From Aegilops tauschii subsp. strangulata (Eukaryota > Streptophyta > Magnoliopsida > Poales > Poaceae): DNA of 64,000 nucleotides. Location: the NCBI RefSeq assembly GCF_002575655.3, contig NC_053036.3, positions 159,254,627-159,318,626 on the forward strand, read 5' to 3'. Of the stretch, positions 33,649 through 44,950 are shown piece after piece. How positions within the stretch are numbered: position 1 is the stretch's first letter; each line of letters opens with the position of its first letter. Below the pieces are notes generated by a model. The model saw only the letters and a list, made by a program, of their open reading frames with translations, was not told where the DNA came from and did not search any database. The position numbers and the translations under genes were made by a program.

Positions 33649-36600
33649 TTAGATTCTTGCTGACAACAAAGGGTCCTTCCCAAGGGGGGATAGCTTGTGC
33701 ATATCAGTCTGATCCTGGATGAGCCGAAGCACCAAATCGCCTTCTTGAAAGGTTCTAGTTCTAACCCGGCGGTTGTGATAACGACGCAGATCTTGCTGAT
33801 AAATCGCCGAACGGGCTGCTACTATGTCACGTTCTTCATCTAACAGGTCAAGAGCTTCCTGCCGTGCCTTCTCGTTGTCCGCTTCAACATATGCCACTAC
33901 ACGAGGTGAGTCATGACGGATATCACTAGGAAGAATTGCTTCCGCTCCATAAATCATGAAGAATGGTGTGTATCCTGTCGCTCTGTTGGGCGTGGTATTG
34001 ATGCTCCATAACACAGAAGGTAGCTCCTCAACCCAACAACCCGGCGTCCATTACAAAGGAACCATAAGCCGGGGTTTGATGCCTCTCAAGATTTCATGAT
34101 TGGCCCTCTCCGCTTGACCATTGGACTGGGGGTGAGCCACTGATGACACGTCAAGTCAGATGTGCTCTCGTTGACAGAACTCCTTCATGGCACCCTTTGA
34201 CAGATTGGTACCATTGTCTGTTATAATGCTGTGTGGAAAGCCAAACCGGAAAATCACCTTTTTGATGAATTGAACCGCCGTGCCGCGTCACACTTACTAA
34301 CTGGCTCTGCCTCCACCCACTTCGTGAACTTATCAACCGCCACCAAAAGGTGGGTCTTTTTGTCCTTGGACCTCTTGAAAGGCCCAACCATATCCAGCCC
34401 CCAAGTTGCAAACGGCCAGGTGATTGGAATCATCCTCAATTCTTGAGCCGATACATGAGCGCGCCTTGAGAATTTCTGACAACCATCACATCTTTTAACC
34501 AAGTCCTCGGCATCAGCATGAGTTGTCAACCAATAGAAACCGTGACGAAACGCCTTGGCCACCAACGATTTTGAACCGGCGTGGTGACCACAATCCCCTT
34601 CGTGGATCTCACGCAAAATTTCACGGCCTTCTTCAGGAGACACACAGCGTTGAAACGCCCCTGTCACACTGCAATGATGTAACTCTCCATTGATAACAGT
34701 CATGGACTTGGACCGCCGGGTTATCTGCCTGGCCAAAGTTTCATCCTCTGGTAACTCGCCCCGGTTTATATACACCAAATATGGAACCGTCCAATCCGGG
34801 ATAACATGAAGAGCCGCCACCAATTGGGCTTCCGGATCAGGAACAACCAAATCCTCTTCACCAGGGAGCTTGACGGACGGATTATGCAAAACATCCAAGA
34901 AGACATTAGGTGGAACCGGTTTACGTTGGGAACCCAGGCGGCTTAAAGTGTCCGCCGCTTCATTCCTTCGCCGGTCCACATGATCGACCTGATAACCTTT
35001 GAAGTGACCTGCAACAATATCCACCTCACGACGATATGCTGCCATGAGTGGGTCCTTGGAATCCCAAGTGCCGGACACTTGTTGAGCCACCAGATCCGAG
35101 TCACCGAAGCACTTAACTCGGCTTAAGTTCATCTCCTTAGCCATCCGAAGACCATGGAGTAAAGCCTCATATTCAGCTGCATTGTTAGTGCAAGGGAACA
35201 TTAAACGGAGAACATAACAAAACTTATCACCTCGTGGGGAAGTTAATATGACTCCAGCCCCTGAGCCCTCCAATTGCCTGGACCCATCAAAATGAATAGA
35301 ACAATAAGTATAATCCGGCTTCTCTTCTGGCGCTTGTAACTCTGTCCAATCATTGATGAAATCCACATGTGCCTGAGATTTGATCGCCGTTCGGGGCATG
35401 TATTTCAACCCATGAGGCCCGAGCTCGATAGCCCACTTAGCAATCCGGCCGGTTGCTTCCCTGCTCTGGATTATATCTCCCAAAGGAGCAGAGCTGACCA
35501 CCGTGATGGGATGACCTTGGAAATACTGCTTCAATTTCCGGCTTGCCATGAAAACCCCATACACCAATTTTTGCCAATGTGGGTACCTCTGCTTGGACTC
35601 AATAAGTACCTCACTGATATAGTAAACCGGCCGCTGAACCGGATATTCCTTTCCTGCCTCTTTGCGCTCTACCACAATAGCCACACTAACAGCCCGAGCG
35701 TTAGCTGCCACATATAGCAGCAACGGCTCTTTGTCAACCGGAGCAGCGAGAATCGGCGGATTAGCTAGCTGCCGCTTTAAGTCCTCAAATGTTTCATTAG
35801 CGGCCTCACTCCAGACGAAGTTATCCGTTTTCTTCAGCATCTGATACAAAGGGATGGCCTTCTCACCAAGGCGACTGACAAACCGGCTCAACGCGGCAAT
35901 CCGGCCTGCCAGGTCTTGAACATCATTGATACACTTCGGTTTAGTCAAAGAGGTGATGGCTTTGATCTTTTCTGGATTAGCTTCAATGCCCCTCTTAGAC
36001 ACCAAAAACCCCAAGAGTTTGCCTGCAGGTACACCAAAGACACACTTGGCTGGATTAAGCATCATTTTATAAACCCGCAGGTTATCAAAGGTTTCCTTCA
36101 AGTCGTCAATCAATGTTTCCTTCTTTCTTGACTTTTCCACAATATCATCCACATAGGCGTGAACATTGCGGCCGATCTGTTTATGTAGACAATTCTGCAC
36201 ACACCCTTGATAAGTCGCCTGGGCACTCTTGAGCCCAAAGGGCATGGACACATAGCAGAAGGCTCCAAAGGGAGTTATGAAGGTTGTCTTCTCCTGGTCC
36301 TTAACTGCCATTTTGATCTGATGATAACCAGAGTATGCATCCAAAAAGCTTAAACGCTCGCAACCCGCCGTAGCATCAAGAATTTGATCAATACGGGGAA
36401 GGGCAAAAGGATCTACTGGACAAGCTTTGTTGAGATCTGTGTAGTCCACACACATATGCCAAGTGCCATTCTTCTTGAGGACCAGCACCAGATTAGCCAA
36501 CCACTCAGGATGGAATACTTCAACGATAAATCCAGCTGCCAAGAGCCTGGCTACTTTTCTCCAATAGCTTTGTGTCTTTCTTCATTGAACCGGCGGAGAA

Positions 36601-36731
36601 ACTGCTTGACCGGTTTATACTTAGGATCAACATTGAGAGTGTGCTCAGTGAGTTCTCTTGGTACACCTGGCATGTCAGAAGGCTTCCATGCAAAGATGTC
36701 CCAATTCTCACGGATGAACTCGATGAGCGCC
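33649..36731 (-). pseudogene. Fatima copy 1 pol: reverse transcriptase, RNase H, integrase
   Basis: The main frame 36542-34254 (762 residues) holds RT with VLVLKKNG, FLDAYSGYHQI and the YVDD catalytic box (near 36150), RNase H from IHFDGSRQ with DSDLVAQQ, then the integrase zinc domain with CDGCQKF and the first catalytic region at GLDMVGPF. A frameshift near 34254 moves the second catalytic TDNGTN and the rest to other frames, ending with the C-terminal part at 34014-33649. A second indel near 36550 separates the N-terminal RT part (FAWKPSDMPGVP). YVDD is followed by IVEK instead of the usual IVVK. The element is therefore inactive. Confidence 0.9.
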
Positions 36732-36734
36732 TTC

Positions 36735-39568
36735 CTATTTCGGATCTAAGTTAGCGCTGATGCTGAACCGCTTGGACGAATCGCCAGGTATGAAGTCAAC
36801 AAGCTTAGTCTCATCAGCCGATTTAAACTTCAGGGCCGGATCATGCTCTGTGGTTGGCTTCTTCAATGAGGTCATATCTGCCGGATCAACATTGTCCTTG
36901 TAAAACTTCAACTCTTCTGTTGCACAAACCGACTCAGCAATAGCCGCATCACCTTCTTCACACTCCAGAGCAATCTTGCGGCTCCCATGCACGGTTATAG
37001 TTCCCTTGTGACCCGGCATCTTGAGCTGCAGATAGACATAACAAGTCCGTGCCATAAACTTAGCATAAGCTGGCAGTCCAAATAGGGCATGATACGGGCT
37101 GCTGATTTTCACCACTTCAAAGGTCAAGGTTTCTGATCTTGAGTCATGCTCATCTCCAAAAGCCATGTCCAGGGCTATCTTACCAACAGGATTTGCCGAT
37201 TTACCAGGCACCACACCATGGAACACCGTATTGGACGGTTTAAGATTTTTATCTGTTAGCCCCATGCGACAGAAAGTTTCATAATAAAGGATATTGATGC
37301 TACTCCCTCCATCCATGAGTACCTTAGTGAACTTATAACCTCCCACCTGAGGTGCCACCACCAGAGCCAGATGACACATATTGTCAACTCGGGGTGGATG
37401 ATCTTCTCTACTCCACACAATCGGCTGCTCAGACCAGCGCAAATAACGGGGCACGGCCGGTTCAACGGCATTCACCACCCTTTTATGAAGCTTCTGATGG
37501 CGCTTGTCCAGGCTAGTGGTAAAGACATGATACTGTCCGCTATTCAACTGCTATGGGTTGCTCTGGTAACCCGACTACTGCTGCTGCTGATTGCCCTGAT
37601 GATTATAGCCACTTTAATTACCCTGATTACCTTGATTTTTATGTCCACCCTGATTGCCATGGAATCCTGAACCAGAATTTCCTCCGCCATAACCAGGCCC
37701 GTGAGAGTCAGAGCCTGAACCGCCTCCTGGTCCATGATCATACCGGAAAGAGTCAGAATTTTTGAACTCTTGCATGATGTAACAATCTTTCCAGAGGTGT
37801 GTGTATGGTTCCTCCTTCGTCCGATGCTTTGGACAGGGCTGGTTCAACAGATACGACAAACGGTCCGGATTAGTATTTGGCATTCCATTGCGCCGGGGCG
37901 GTTTACCCTTACGCCGCTGGCCCTTGTCGTGTGTACTAGTGTTAGCCACAAAGTCTAAACCGTGGTCCGCCTTATGCTTGCCGCTGTTTCCATGACCTGC
38001 CGGGTTGGGGTGCTGCCCCTTGGTGTTGCCGCTCTTCTTTCCCTTCCCTGTCTTATCATCATCAGACTCGGGATCCTTGGTACTATCAGAGTCAGCATAC
38101 TTCACTAGTGCAGCCATGAGGGTTCCCATATCATTACAATGACGTTTGAGCCGTCCCAACTTCAACTTCAGGGGTTCAAACCGGCAATTGCCTTCCAATG
38201 TTAAAACTGCGGTGTCAGTGTTGATGCGGTCCGATGAGTGCAAAATCTCCGAAACCCGGCGCACCCAACGGGTTGTTGACTCTCCTTCCTCCTGGACACA
38301 GGCAGCTAAGTCCACAATTGACATGGGTTGCTTGCATGTATCCTTGAAATTCTGAATAAACCGGGCTCTCAACTCGGCCCATGACCTGATAGAATTAGCC
38401 GGTAAGCTCTTTAGCCAAGTGCGGGTCGTTCCTTCTAGCATCATGGTGAAGTACTTCGCACATGCCGCATCATCCACGTCCAACATCTCCATGGCCATCT
38501 CATAGCTTTCGACCCATGTTTCAGGGGATAAATCGGCGGTGTAATTCGGCACCTTGCGCGGGCCCTTGAAATCTTTGGGCAGGCGCACATTGCGCAACGC
38601 TGGGACAAGACATGGTACTCCCAAGGAACTAGAGGTAACTCCTGGTTCCACCGATGTGGTTGGACGAACCGGAGTAAGCTGACGGGCTTCATGCTGCGCC
38701 GCTAACTCGGCCTCTCTGCATGCCCGAGCCCGGTTCACCACCTCTTGAGCATCACCAGCACCACCCGCCGGGTTATTGCCACGGGGCGGATCACGGTTCC
38801 GTGCATTGCTTGACACTGTCGGTTCATCCATACGCCTGCTGTAACTCCGGCTTGGACGGGGAGTGGAATGAATCCGATCGTGACTGTACGAATAAGCCTC
38901 CTGTTGAACCAAAGCTGTCTGAAGGAGCTCCTTAACCCGACGCGTCTCGACCGCCGCCGGAGAATTGCCTTCGATCGGGATGGCCGCCAGCCGTGAAGCG
39001 GAAGCGACAATATGTTGTCCATTGGGTTAGAGTAATGACCCGGCGGCGTGGGGACATGTGGTATTACAACATTGTTCTGACGAGGCGGATCCGCCGAACG
39101 TGGCTGAACCGGCGCCCCCGCTCCAGGTGCCTCCGCCCGGTTTACCACCAGCGGATTACTGGTCCCCGCTCCTGGGGTCTTAAAGAGATTTCTAGCGTCA
39201 TAAACCGGCGGCAGGCGAGATCGGTGCCTCCTCTTCAGGACTTCGTTTGACGCACTCTGATCCAGCATAATACGGTAAGCTTGTGCATCCAAAGCGGCCC
39301 GCTCCGCGGCTATCCTGGTGTCCTCACCTGCTAAGTCTGCTTTGGCCTGGCTGATTTGATCTTTCACTTTCGCGATTTCCGCATTGTGCACATCTTGATC
39401 CGCCGGGTAAACCTCCGCCATCAGCGTTGCCAATGCGTCAAACAAATCAGACAGAACCTGAGCTGGCGGTCGCACAGGGCCTCCTGCCCCGGCCGCTGCT
39501 GCTGCTGCCAATCCAGAAATCATTGCCGCTGCGGTCGAAGAATTGAGCACCGGTTGCGTACCGGCCAT
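36735..39568 (-). pseudogene. Fatima copy 1 gag and protease
   Basis: One frame from about 38912 to 36735 has the gag core (RTWLKSLPANSIRSWAEL, RFIQNF, STTRWVRR), a basic and Gly/Asn/Gln-rich tail, and then protease with VLMDGGSSINIL. Three stops within about 70 bp (from 37614 to about 37550: TAA, TAG, TAG) interrupt a Gln-rich stretch and look like CAA or CAG changed to TAA or TAG. The N-terminal part (MAGTQPVLN from 39568, Ala-rich with a coiled-coil-like segment) is in another frame, joined near 38930. The frame ends with TAG at 36735-36737, right before RT. Confidence 0.85.
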
Positions 39569-40052
39569 GAAGATCGCAACCCGGTTTGGCAGATCAGAGG
39601 GGTCCGGAATACTGTCACCATCGGAACAACCCCCAATCCGGCCGTCTTGTCACTGATATAACGACTCGGTCTCTTCGATTGATGACCGTCGCCGGAATAA
39701 ACGACGGTCTCACCACCAAATTCCGATCTATCCTCAGATTCCCCTCCATGGATAACTCCCACGAAGGCACGCTTCATGACAGGCTTGACCCGGGCAGATC
39801 TCACACGCTGAGCCGTTTCGACGAGTTCGGTGCAGATGTCCGGCTCAGGGCCCGGTTCGCCGATCTTGCCAATGAAAATGTGTATACCACCAAAGGGGAC
39901 CCGGTACCCGTACTCGATTGTGCCGGCCTCGGGGCCCCAGCCTGCATAGTCGATGTAGAGCTTGCCGTGACGGCTCTTGGTCATCCGGCCCACAGCATAA
40001 CCCTTGAGTCCTTCGAAGTTGCCCTCCAAGAACTGGAAACCATCGTGCGATA
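39520..40052 (-). other. Fatima copy 1 leader region with possible N-terminal ORF
   Basis: Between the primer site and gag, a minus-strand frame is open with LYIDYAGWG, VPFGGIHIFIGKIGEPGPEP and an inner ATG at 39982-39984. The plus strand is open over nearly the same stretch. I cannot tell which, if either, is translated; an N-terminal gag extension is possible. Confidence 0.35.
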
Positions 40053-40070
40053 GCCCCACGGTGGGCGCCA
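40053..40070 (-). other. Fatima primer binding site
   Basis: On the minus strand it reads TGGCGCCCACCGTGGGGC, two bases from the 5' LTR. Element E has the same 18 bases at 59524-59541. I could not assign the tRNA with certainty. Confidence 0.8.
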
Positions 40071-40072
40071 AC

Positions 40073-40597
40073 TGTCGTGGTTTTGTCACGGCAGATGTCC
40101 TAGAGAAAGGACTTAGTCGTGGAGCCATCGCTACGGGTTAGCTTGAAGGGGCTAAAGCGGACAAGGGACGCAAGAGAGTTTTATACTAGTTCGGCCCCCT
40201 ACGATGAAGGTAAAAGCCTACGTCTAGTTGTGATGGAATTGATGGGGTTTCGATGACCAGGGAGCGAATACGCTTTGCCTGAGTATCGAGTTGTTGTTTG
40301 TTGTCCTTGAACCGCCGTCGGGTCGTCCCCTTATATACATGGGTTGACGCCCGTCGGTTTACAGACTCCGAGGCCGGCTCATAATCGTGTCCGGCTCGGT
40401 CTCTGCTACTTCTATCTTACAACACAAGTTTACATATCAATGCCGGTTTGTCTCTACAGGCCTTAAACCGGCTTTGGCCCCTGGGCCTTCTGAAGCGTCA
40501 CCGTCTGTCTTCATGGGCTTCAGATACAGATGAACTACTTATGAGGTTAACCCGGCCTCTCCTGGCCGGTTTACGCCCAGTGGTAATATCCCCAACA
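40073..40597 (-). repeat. Fatima copy 1, 5' LTR (525 bp)
   Basis: It pairs with 27096-27620. On the minus strand a TATATAAGG box near 40331 is the likely promoter. It is followed by CATTC at 40598-40602. Confidence 0.93.
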
Positions 40598-40602
40598 CAT
40601 TC

Positions 40603-43450
40603 CGAATAACATGGAACCGGAGAAATTTCGAATAACACTATGTTACCTCATCGGGGATATGCACATCCCCTATAATAATAATATCATATTTCTTCTTGAC
40701 AGTAGGAAGAGGAAATTCAAAACCTCCAAATATAATCGATGGAATCTTTCCAATAGAGTTGATACTATGAACTTGAGGTTGTTTCCTCGGAAAGTGTACC
40801 GTATGCTCATTACCATTAACATGAAAAGTGACATTGCCTTTGTTGCAATCAATAACAGCCCCTGCAGTATTCAAAAAAGGTCTTCCAAGAATAATAGACA
40901 CACTATCGTCCTCGGGAATATCAAGAATAACAAAGTCCGTTAAAATAGTAACGTTTGCAACCACAACAGGCACATCCTCACAAATACCGACAGGTATAGC
41001 AGTTGATTTATCAGCCATTTGCAAAGATATTTCAGTAGGTGTCAACTTATTCAAATCAAGTCTACGATATAAAGAGAGAGGCATAACACTAACACCGGCT
41101 CCAAGATCACATAAAGCAGTTTTAACATAGTTTCTTTTAATGGAGCATGGTATAGTAGGTACTTCTGGATCTCCAAGTTTCTTTGGTATTCCACCCATAA
41201 AAGTATAATTAGCAAGCATGGTGGAAATTTTAGCTTCCGGTATTTTTCTTTTATTAGTAACGATATCTTTCATATACTTAGCATAAGGATTCATTTTGAG
41301 CATATTAGTTAATCGCATACACAAAAAGATAGGTCTAATCATTTCAGCAAAGCGCTCAAAATCCTCATCATCCTTTTTCTTGGATGGTTTGGGAGGAAAG
41401 GGCATGGGTTTCTGAACCCATGGTTCTCTTTCTTTACCATGTTTCCTAGCAACAAAGTATCTCTTATCATAACGTTGATTCTTTGATTGTGGGTTATCAA
41501 GATCAACAACAGGTTCAATTTCTACCTCATTATCATTACTAGGTTGAGCATCATCATGAACATCATCATTAGCATTTTCATTAGGTTCATGTTCATTACC
41601 AGATTGTGTTTCATCATCAGAAATAGAAATATCATTGGGATTCTGAGGTGGTTCAGCAATAGGTTCACTAGAAGCATGCAAAGTCCTATCATTTTTCTTT
41701 TTCTTCCTTTTAGAAGGACTAGGTGCATCAATATTATTTCTCTGAGAATCTTGCTCAATTCTCTTAGGGTGGCCTTCAGGATACAAAGGTTCCTGAGTCA
41801 TTTTACCAGTTCTAGTAGCCACTCTAACAGCATAATCATTATTCTTACTACTCAATTCATTGAGCAAATCATTTTGAGCTTTAAGTACTTGTTCTACTTG
41901 AGTGGTAACCATAGAATCATGTTTAGTAATGAGTTTAAGTTCACGTTTAACATTGGCCATGTAATTACTCAAGTGTTCAAGCGTATCAGAATTGTATTTC
42001 AATTGTCTACCAAAATAAGCATTGCAGTTTTCTTGTTTGACGATAAAATTATCAAACTCTTCTAAGCATTGTCTAGCAGACTTATAGTGAGGAATATCAC
42101 CTTCATCAAATCTATAGAGAGAATTTACCTTTACTACCTGTGTCGGGTTATCAAGACCATGAGCTTCTTTAATAAGTGATGGATTAAGATCATATGTTTC
42201 TTCAACAGGCTGTAAATTAAGACCATGTATTTCTTCAATAGGAGGTAAATTCTTAACATCTTTAGCTTTTATACCTTTTTCTTTCATAGATTTCTTTGCC
42301 TCTTGCATATCTTCAGGACTGAGAAACAGAACACCTCTCTTCTTCGGAGTTGGTTTAGGAATAGGCTCGGGAGCTGGCTCAGGTGCTGGCTCAGGAAGTG
42401 TCCAATTATTTTCATTTGTCAACATATTATTCAATAGAATTTCAGCTTCATCCGGTGTTCTTTCCCTGAAAACAGAACCAGCACAACTATCCAGGTAATC
42501 TCTGGAAGCATCGGTTAGTCCATTATAGAAGATATCAAGTATTTCATTTTTCTTGAGAGGATGATCAGGCAAAGCATTAAGTAACTTAAGAAGCCTCCCC
42601 GAGCTTGTGGGAGACTCTCTTCTTCAATTTGCACAAAATTATATATTTCCCTTAAAGCAGCTTTTTTCTTATGAGCAGGGAAATATTTAGCAGAGAAGTA
42701 ATAAATCATATCCTGGGGACTACGCACACAACCAGGATCAAGAGAATTAAACCATATCTTAGCATCACCCTTTAATGAGAACGGAAATATTTTGAGGATA
42801 TAAAGGTAGCGAGATTTCTCATCATTAGTGAACAGGGTGGCTATATCATTTAATTTAGTAAGATGTGCCACAACAGTTTCAGATTCATAGCCATAAAAAG
42901 GATCAGATTCAACCAAAGTAATTATATCAGGATCAACAGAGAATTCATAATCCTTATCACTAACACAGATAGGTGAAGTAGCAAAAGCAGGGTCAGGTTT
43001 CATTCTAGCATTAAGAGATTGCTGCTTCCATTTAGCTAATAACCTCTTGAGTTCATATCTATCTTTGCAAGCTAAAATAGCTAAAGCAGCTTCTTTTTCA
43101 AAAACATAACCCTCAGGAATAACAGGCAAGTCTTCATCATCACTTTCATCTATATAATCAGTTTCAATAATTTCTTTCTCTCTAACCCTAGCAATTTGTT
43201 CATCAAGAAATTCACTAAGTGGCACAGTAGTATCAAGCATGGAAGTAGTTTCATCATAAGTATCATGCATAGTAGAAGTGGCATCATCAATAACATGCGA
43301 CATATCAGAACGAATAGCAGAAGCAGGTTTAGGTGTCGCAAGCTTACTCAAAACAGAAGGTGAATCAAGTGCAGAGCTAGATGGCAGTTCCTTACCTCCC
43401 CTCGTAGTTGAGGGATAAATTGTTGTCTTAGCGTCTTTCAAGTTCTTCAT
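40603..43450 (-). pseudogene. Element C gag and protease (Athila type)
   Basis: From ATG 43450 the frame holds gag with AKIWFNSLDPGCVRS and YFPAHKKKAALREIYNF. A frameshift near 42595 moves it to the frame 42572-40638 with ILDIFYNGL, RDYLDSCAGS, a Pro/Glu repeat (PEPAPEPAPEP), a Lys-rich and acidic linker, and a protease with ALCDLGAGVSVMP (D-L-G-A active site), VILDIPEDD and ILGRPFL. The protein ends after IGDVHIPDEVT at 40638. The RT that should follow is missing; the next element C sequence after Fatima is non-coding. Confidence 0.85.
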
Positions 43451-43499
43451 AGTGACTAGCAGATATAAATCCCAAGTGACTCAAATAATAGAGCTATGC

Positions 43500-43517
43500 T
43501 CCCCGGCAACGGCGCCA
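43500..43517 (-). other. Element C primer binding site (tRNA-Asp)
   Basis: It is the same 18 bases as in element A (TGGCGCCGTTGCCGGGGA on the minus strand), 11 bases from the 5' LTR. Confidence 0.92.
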
Positions 43518-43528
43518 GAAAATAGTCT

Positions 43529-44945
43529 TGATAACCCACAAGTATAGGGGATCGCAATAGTTTTCGAGGGTAGAGTATTCAACCCAAATTTATTGATTCG
43601 ACACAAGGGGAGCCAAAGAATATGCTCAAGTATTAGCAGTTGAGTTGTCAATTCAACCACACCTGGATAACTTAGTATCTGCAGCAAAGTATTTAGTAGC
43701 AAAGTAGTATGATAGTAGTGGTAACGGTAACAAAAGTAACAGTAGCAAAAGTAATATTTTTGGTGTTTTGTAGTGATTGTAACAGTAGCAACGAAAAAGT
43801 AAATAAGCGGAGAACAATATGTGAAAAGCTCGTAGGCATTGGATCGGTGATGGAGAATTATGCCGGATGCAATTCATCATGTAACAATCATAACATAGGG
43901 TGACACAGAACTAGCTCCAATTCATCAATGTAATGTAGGCATGTATTCCGAATATAGTCATACATGCTTATGGAAAAGAACTTGCATGACATCTTTTGTC
44001 CTACCCTCCCGTGGCAGCGGGGTCCTAATGGAAACTAAGGGATATTAAGGCCTCCTTTTAATAGAGTACCGGAACAAACCATTAGCACATAGTGAATACA
44101 TGAACTCCTCAAACTATGGTCATCACCGGGAGTGGTCCCGATTATTGTCACTTCGGGGTTGCCGGATCATAACACATAGTAGGTGACTATAGACTTGCAA
44201 GATAGGATCAAGAACTCACATATATTCATGAAAACAATATAGGTTCAGATCTGAAATCATGGCACTCGGGCCCTAGTGACAAGCATTAAGCATAGCAAAG
44301 TCATAGCAACATCAATCTCAGAACATAGTGGATACTAGGGATCAAACCCTAACAAAACTAACTCAATTACATGATAGATCTCATCCAACCCATCACCGTC
44401 CAGCAAGCCTATGATGGAATTACTCATGCACGGCGGTGAGCATCATGAAATTGGTGATGGAGGATGGTTGATGATGACGACGGCGACGAATCCCCCTCTC
44501 CGGAGCCCCGAACGGACTCTAGATTAGCCCTCCCGAGAGGTTTTAGGGCTTGGCCGCGGCTCCGTGTCGTAAAACGCGATGAATCCTTCTCTCTGATTTT
44601 TTTCCCCGAAAGTGAATATATGGAGTTGGAGTTGAGGTCGGTGGAGCGTCAGGGGGCCCACGAGGCAGGGGGTGCGCCCTAGGGGGGCAGGCGCGCCCCC
44701 ACCCTCGTGGACAGGGTGTGGGCCCCCTGACGTGGATTTTTCTTCCAGTATTTTTGATATTTTCCGAAAAGATGTTCCGTGGAGTTTCAGGTCATTCCGA
44801 GAACTTTTGTTTCTGCACATAAATAACACCATGGAAAGTCTGCTGAAAACAGCGTCAGTCCGGGTTAGCCATTCAAATCATGCAAGTTAGAGTCCAAAAC
44901 AAGGGCAAAAGTGTTTGGAAAAGTAGATACGACGGAGCTGTATCA
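43529..44945 (-). repeat. Element C 5' LTR (1417 bp)
   Basis: It pairs with 21851-23271 with scattered substitutions. Its last bases read GAGCTGTATCA where the sister has GAGACGTATCA. Confidence 0.92.
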
Positions 44946-44950
44946 GACGC

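Larger units (their letters stand above)
27096..40597 (-). mobile_element. Fatima-like gypsy (Tat lineage) retrotransposon, copy 1, complete but mutated
   Basis: Two LTRs of 525 bp start TGTTGGGGATATT and end CACGACA in the element's direction. The primer site at 40053-40070 is next to the right LTR, so the element points to the minus strand. Gag, protease, RT, RNase H and integrase follow in order, and a spliced gene in the opposite direction lies between integrase and the 3' LTR. Extra antisense ORFs at this place are known from Tat-lineage elements. The family name Fatima is from memory of the LTR terminus. Confidence 0.88.
21851..44945 (-). mobile_element. Element C: Athila-type LTR retrotransposon lacking RT and integrase, carrying Fatima copy 1
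   Basis: LTRs at 21851-23271 and 43529-44945 bound it. The flanks GATGC (21846-21850) and GACGC (44946-44950) differ by one base, as expected for an aged 5-bp duplication. The tRNA-Asp primer site next to the right LTR sets the minus-strand direction. Without Fatima the internal domain is about 6.75 kb. It has gag-protease (43450-40638), then after the Fatima insertion point an ATHILA-like ORF (26344-25319). The whole RT, RNase H and integrase region is absent and not interrupted, so it could not move by itself. Confidence 0.88.
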
